A stretch of DNA of 6,832 nt from NCBI GenBank assembly GCA_011391855.1, contig JAABPT010000075.1, positions 1 through 6,832 on the forward strand, read 5' to 3'. This DNA comes from Burkholderiales bacterium (GTDB lineage Bacteria > Pseudomonadota > Gammaproteobacteria > Burkholderiales > Burkholderiaceae_C). The notes below the pieces were generated by a model, which was not told the DNA's origin, made no database searches, and saw only the letters and a program-made list of their open reading frames with translations. The position numbers and the translations under genes were made by a program. This document shows positions 6,244 through 6,832 of the stretch, piece by piece. Each line of letters begins with the position of its first letter. The stretch's first letter is position 1.

Positions 6244-6267
6244 AAAAGGCCAGCACGAGGCTGGCCT
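6244..6267 (-). terminator. Intrinsic terminator after the dsrE-family gene
   Basis: On the minus strand, GGCCAGC (6266-6260), loop CTCGT and GCTGGCC (6254-6248) form a perfect 7-bp stem, extendable by one A-T pair, followed directly by TTTT (6247-6244). It begins 11 bp past the stop of the DsrE-like gene. This is a textbook Rho-independent terminator and marks the likely 3' end of the sox-dsrE transcript. Confidence 0.85.
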
Positions 6268-6277
6268 GGAGCACCCG

Positions 6278-6691
6278 TCAGGGCTTGATATAGGCGCTGC
6301 CCGCGACCTGCAACTTGGCAATGCGCACCACCCCCGAAGGCGTGAAAGTCGCCTCCTGGATGAACTGTTCTTTCTTGAGGTTGCGGCTCTTCAGCGTGAT
6401 CTCGCAGATCTCGAACTTGACGCCGCGCGCGGCCAGCGCCGAAACCGGGCCGGCGAAGGCGCCGCCGTTGCCGTCCTTGGCACCTTCCATCAGGAAGTCC
6501 ACGCCGTTGGCGTGCGCGACCACCGTGATCTTGGCCGCCGGGTCCACGTCAAGGTGGTTGCGCACATTGCGCAGCCCCTTCGTGGCCTGGGCCAGGTCGG
6601 TGTCGAAGTGGTAGACGACGGAGTCCTGTGCCGAAGCCGCAAAGGCGGCGCCGGCGACGAGGGCGGCAAGGACGAACTGACGCAAGGCCAT
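6278..6691 (-). CDS. Secreted DsrE/DsrF-like family protein
   Basis: This small 137-residue protein has a Sec signal peptide (MALRQF, then a hydrophobic Ala-rich stretch, cleavage after ASA at about 21), so the mature protein should be periplasmic. The mature part has the alternating alpha/beta pattern of the DsrE/DsrF-like fold, with KITVVAHANGVDFL at 54-67 and the signature GVKFEICEITLKSRNL at 90-105. The single cysteine, Cys96, sits where members of this family keep their conserved cysteine, which in DsrE proper carries persulfide sulfur. ATG 6691 has GAGGAG 6 nt upstream. The gene follows soxZ by 54 bp and ends in an intrinsic terminator, so it is most likely the last gene of a sox operon and may carry or bind sulfane sulfur in the periplasm. 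That role is inferred from family and position. Confidence 0.9.
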   Translation of the reverse strand: MALRQFVLAALVAGAAFAASAQDSVVYHFDTDLAQATKGLRNVRNHLDVDPAAKITVVAHANGVDFLMEGAKDGNGGAFAGPVSALAARGVKFEICEITLKSRNLKKEQFIQEATFTPSGVVRIAKLQVAGSAYIKP

Positions 6692-6711
6692 GGGAGTCTC
6701 CTCTGGGTGGA

Positions 6712-6731
6712 CGGCGCCGCTGTCGGCGCCG
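6712..6731 (-). other. GC hairpin between soxZ and the dsrE-family gene
   Basis: CGGCGCCG (6712-6719) pairs perfectly with CGGCGCCG (6724-6731) around a 4-base loop, an 8-bp GC-only stem. It lies between the soxZ stop and the dsrE ribosome-binding site and has no T-run, so it is unlikely to be a full terminator. An mRNA stability or processing element inside the operon is more plausible. Confidence 0.5.
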
Positions 6732-6745
6732 CGGCGGCAACGGTA

Positions 6746-6832
6746 TCAGCTGACGGTGGCTTCGTCGGTGCGCTTGTCGCCCTTGTTGTCGACCCAGCTC
6801 ACCGTGATCTTGTCGCCGGCCTTCGCCCCCTT
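6746..6832 (-). CDS. soxZ: SoxZ, thiosulfate-oxidation carrier subunit, C-terminal end (partial)
   Basis: The last 28 codons of a gene run in from the right edge and stop at TGA 6748-6746. The visible end includes AGDKITVSWVDNKGDKRTDE and finishes in ATVS, which I recognise as the characteristic C-terminus of SoxZ (the GD.I.V.W.DNKG pattern with a final DEA tail). SoxZ is the immunoglobulin-like partner of SoxY in the periplasmic Sox complex; SoxY carries the sulfur intermediate on its C-terminal cysteine. The rest of soxZ, and presumably soxY and other sox genes, lie beyond the edge. It shares strand with, and lies 54 bp ahead of, the DsrE-family gene. Confidence 0.88.
   Translation of the reverse strand, partial: KGAKAGDKITVSWVDNKGDKRTDEATVS

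Noticed and set aside
6231..6244. TTGAC near 6231 as half of an FNR box controlling the transporter run
   Set aside because: The other half (TACGA at 6240-6244) does not match ATCAA, so only a half-site is present. I found no convincing TTGAT-N4-ATCAA in the gaps of this window.
6231..6259. Plus-strand promoter with -35 TTGACT at 6231-6236
   Set aside because: No -10-like hexamer lies 16-18 bp downstream, and there is no plus-strand gene there to serve. The sequence downstream is the terminator of the opposite strand.
4973..6293. Two long plus-strand open frames opposite the transporter
   Set aside because: Both mirror the YeeE/YedE gene, which has clear membrane segments and the three family cysteines. 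The mirrored products are polar, compositionally biased strings.
1..6832. Mobile element, CRISPR array, tRNA or prophage content
   Set aside because: No transposase or integrase frame, no spaced repeats, no tRNA-like fold and no terminal inverted repeats were seen. Composition and gene spacing are uniform throughout.

Overview
The window is uniformly GC-rich, and its genes are of proteobacterial type: a Sox thiosulfate-oxidation end, a periplasmic DsrE protein, YeeE/YedE, a cytochrome c4, an FNR-class regulator, and an LdtD/MepK pair like that of E. coli. I infer a beta-proteobacterium, most likely of the Burkholderiales, with thiosulfate-oxidising capacity. No mobile element, integrase, tRNA, rRNA or CRISPR array is visible. 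This looks like a chromosomal region with dense gene packing.

Layout. Apart from one partial gene at the left edge, every gene is on the minus strand, so transcription runs right to left. At the right edge is the C-terminal end of soxZ, followed by a secreted DsrE-family protein that closes the sox cluster with a good intrinsic terminator (about 6244-6267). After a 135-bp gap that holds a possible promoter and a 14-bp tandem repeat, a second run of genes begins: a YeeE/YedE thiosulfate-type transporter with all three conserved cysteines, a secreted dihaem cytochrome c4, an FNR-like regulator lacking one of the four usual cluster cysteines, an LdtD-type L,D-transpeptidase, and a Tat-exported MepK-type peptidoglycan hydrolase whose start overlaps the transpeptidase stop (ATGA). 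After 92 bp comes a YbiC/HcxB-type 2-hydroxyacid dehydrogenase. It ends at a strong hairpin (191-214) that separates it from the convergent plus-strand gene at the left edge.

How the genes may work together. SoxZ, DsrE, the YeeE transporter and the cytochrome form a coherent inorganic-sulfur theme: carrying or oxidising sulfane sulfur in the periplasm, taking thiosulfate into the cell, and passing electrons to the respiratory chain. The FNR-like protein is a candidate redox or oxygen switch for the run. The LdtD-MepK pair makes and cleaves 3-3 peptidoglycan cross-links. Its place behind the sulfur and redox genes may be simple adjacency or real co-regulation; the sequence cannot tell these apart. 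All gaps in the window are under 140 bp and are described in the entries below.
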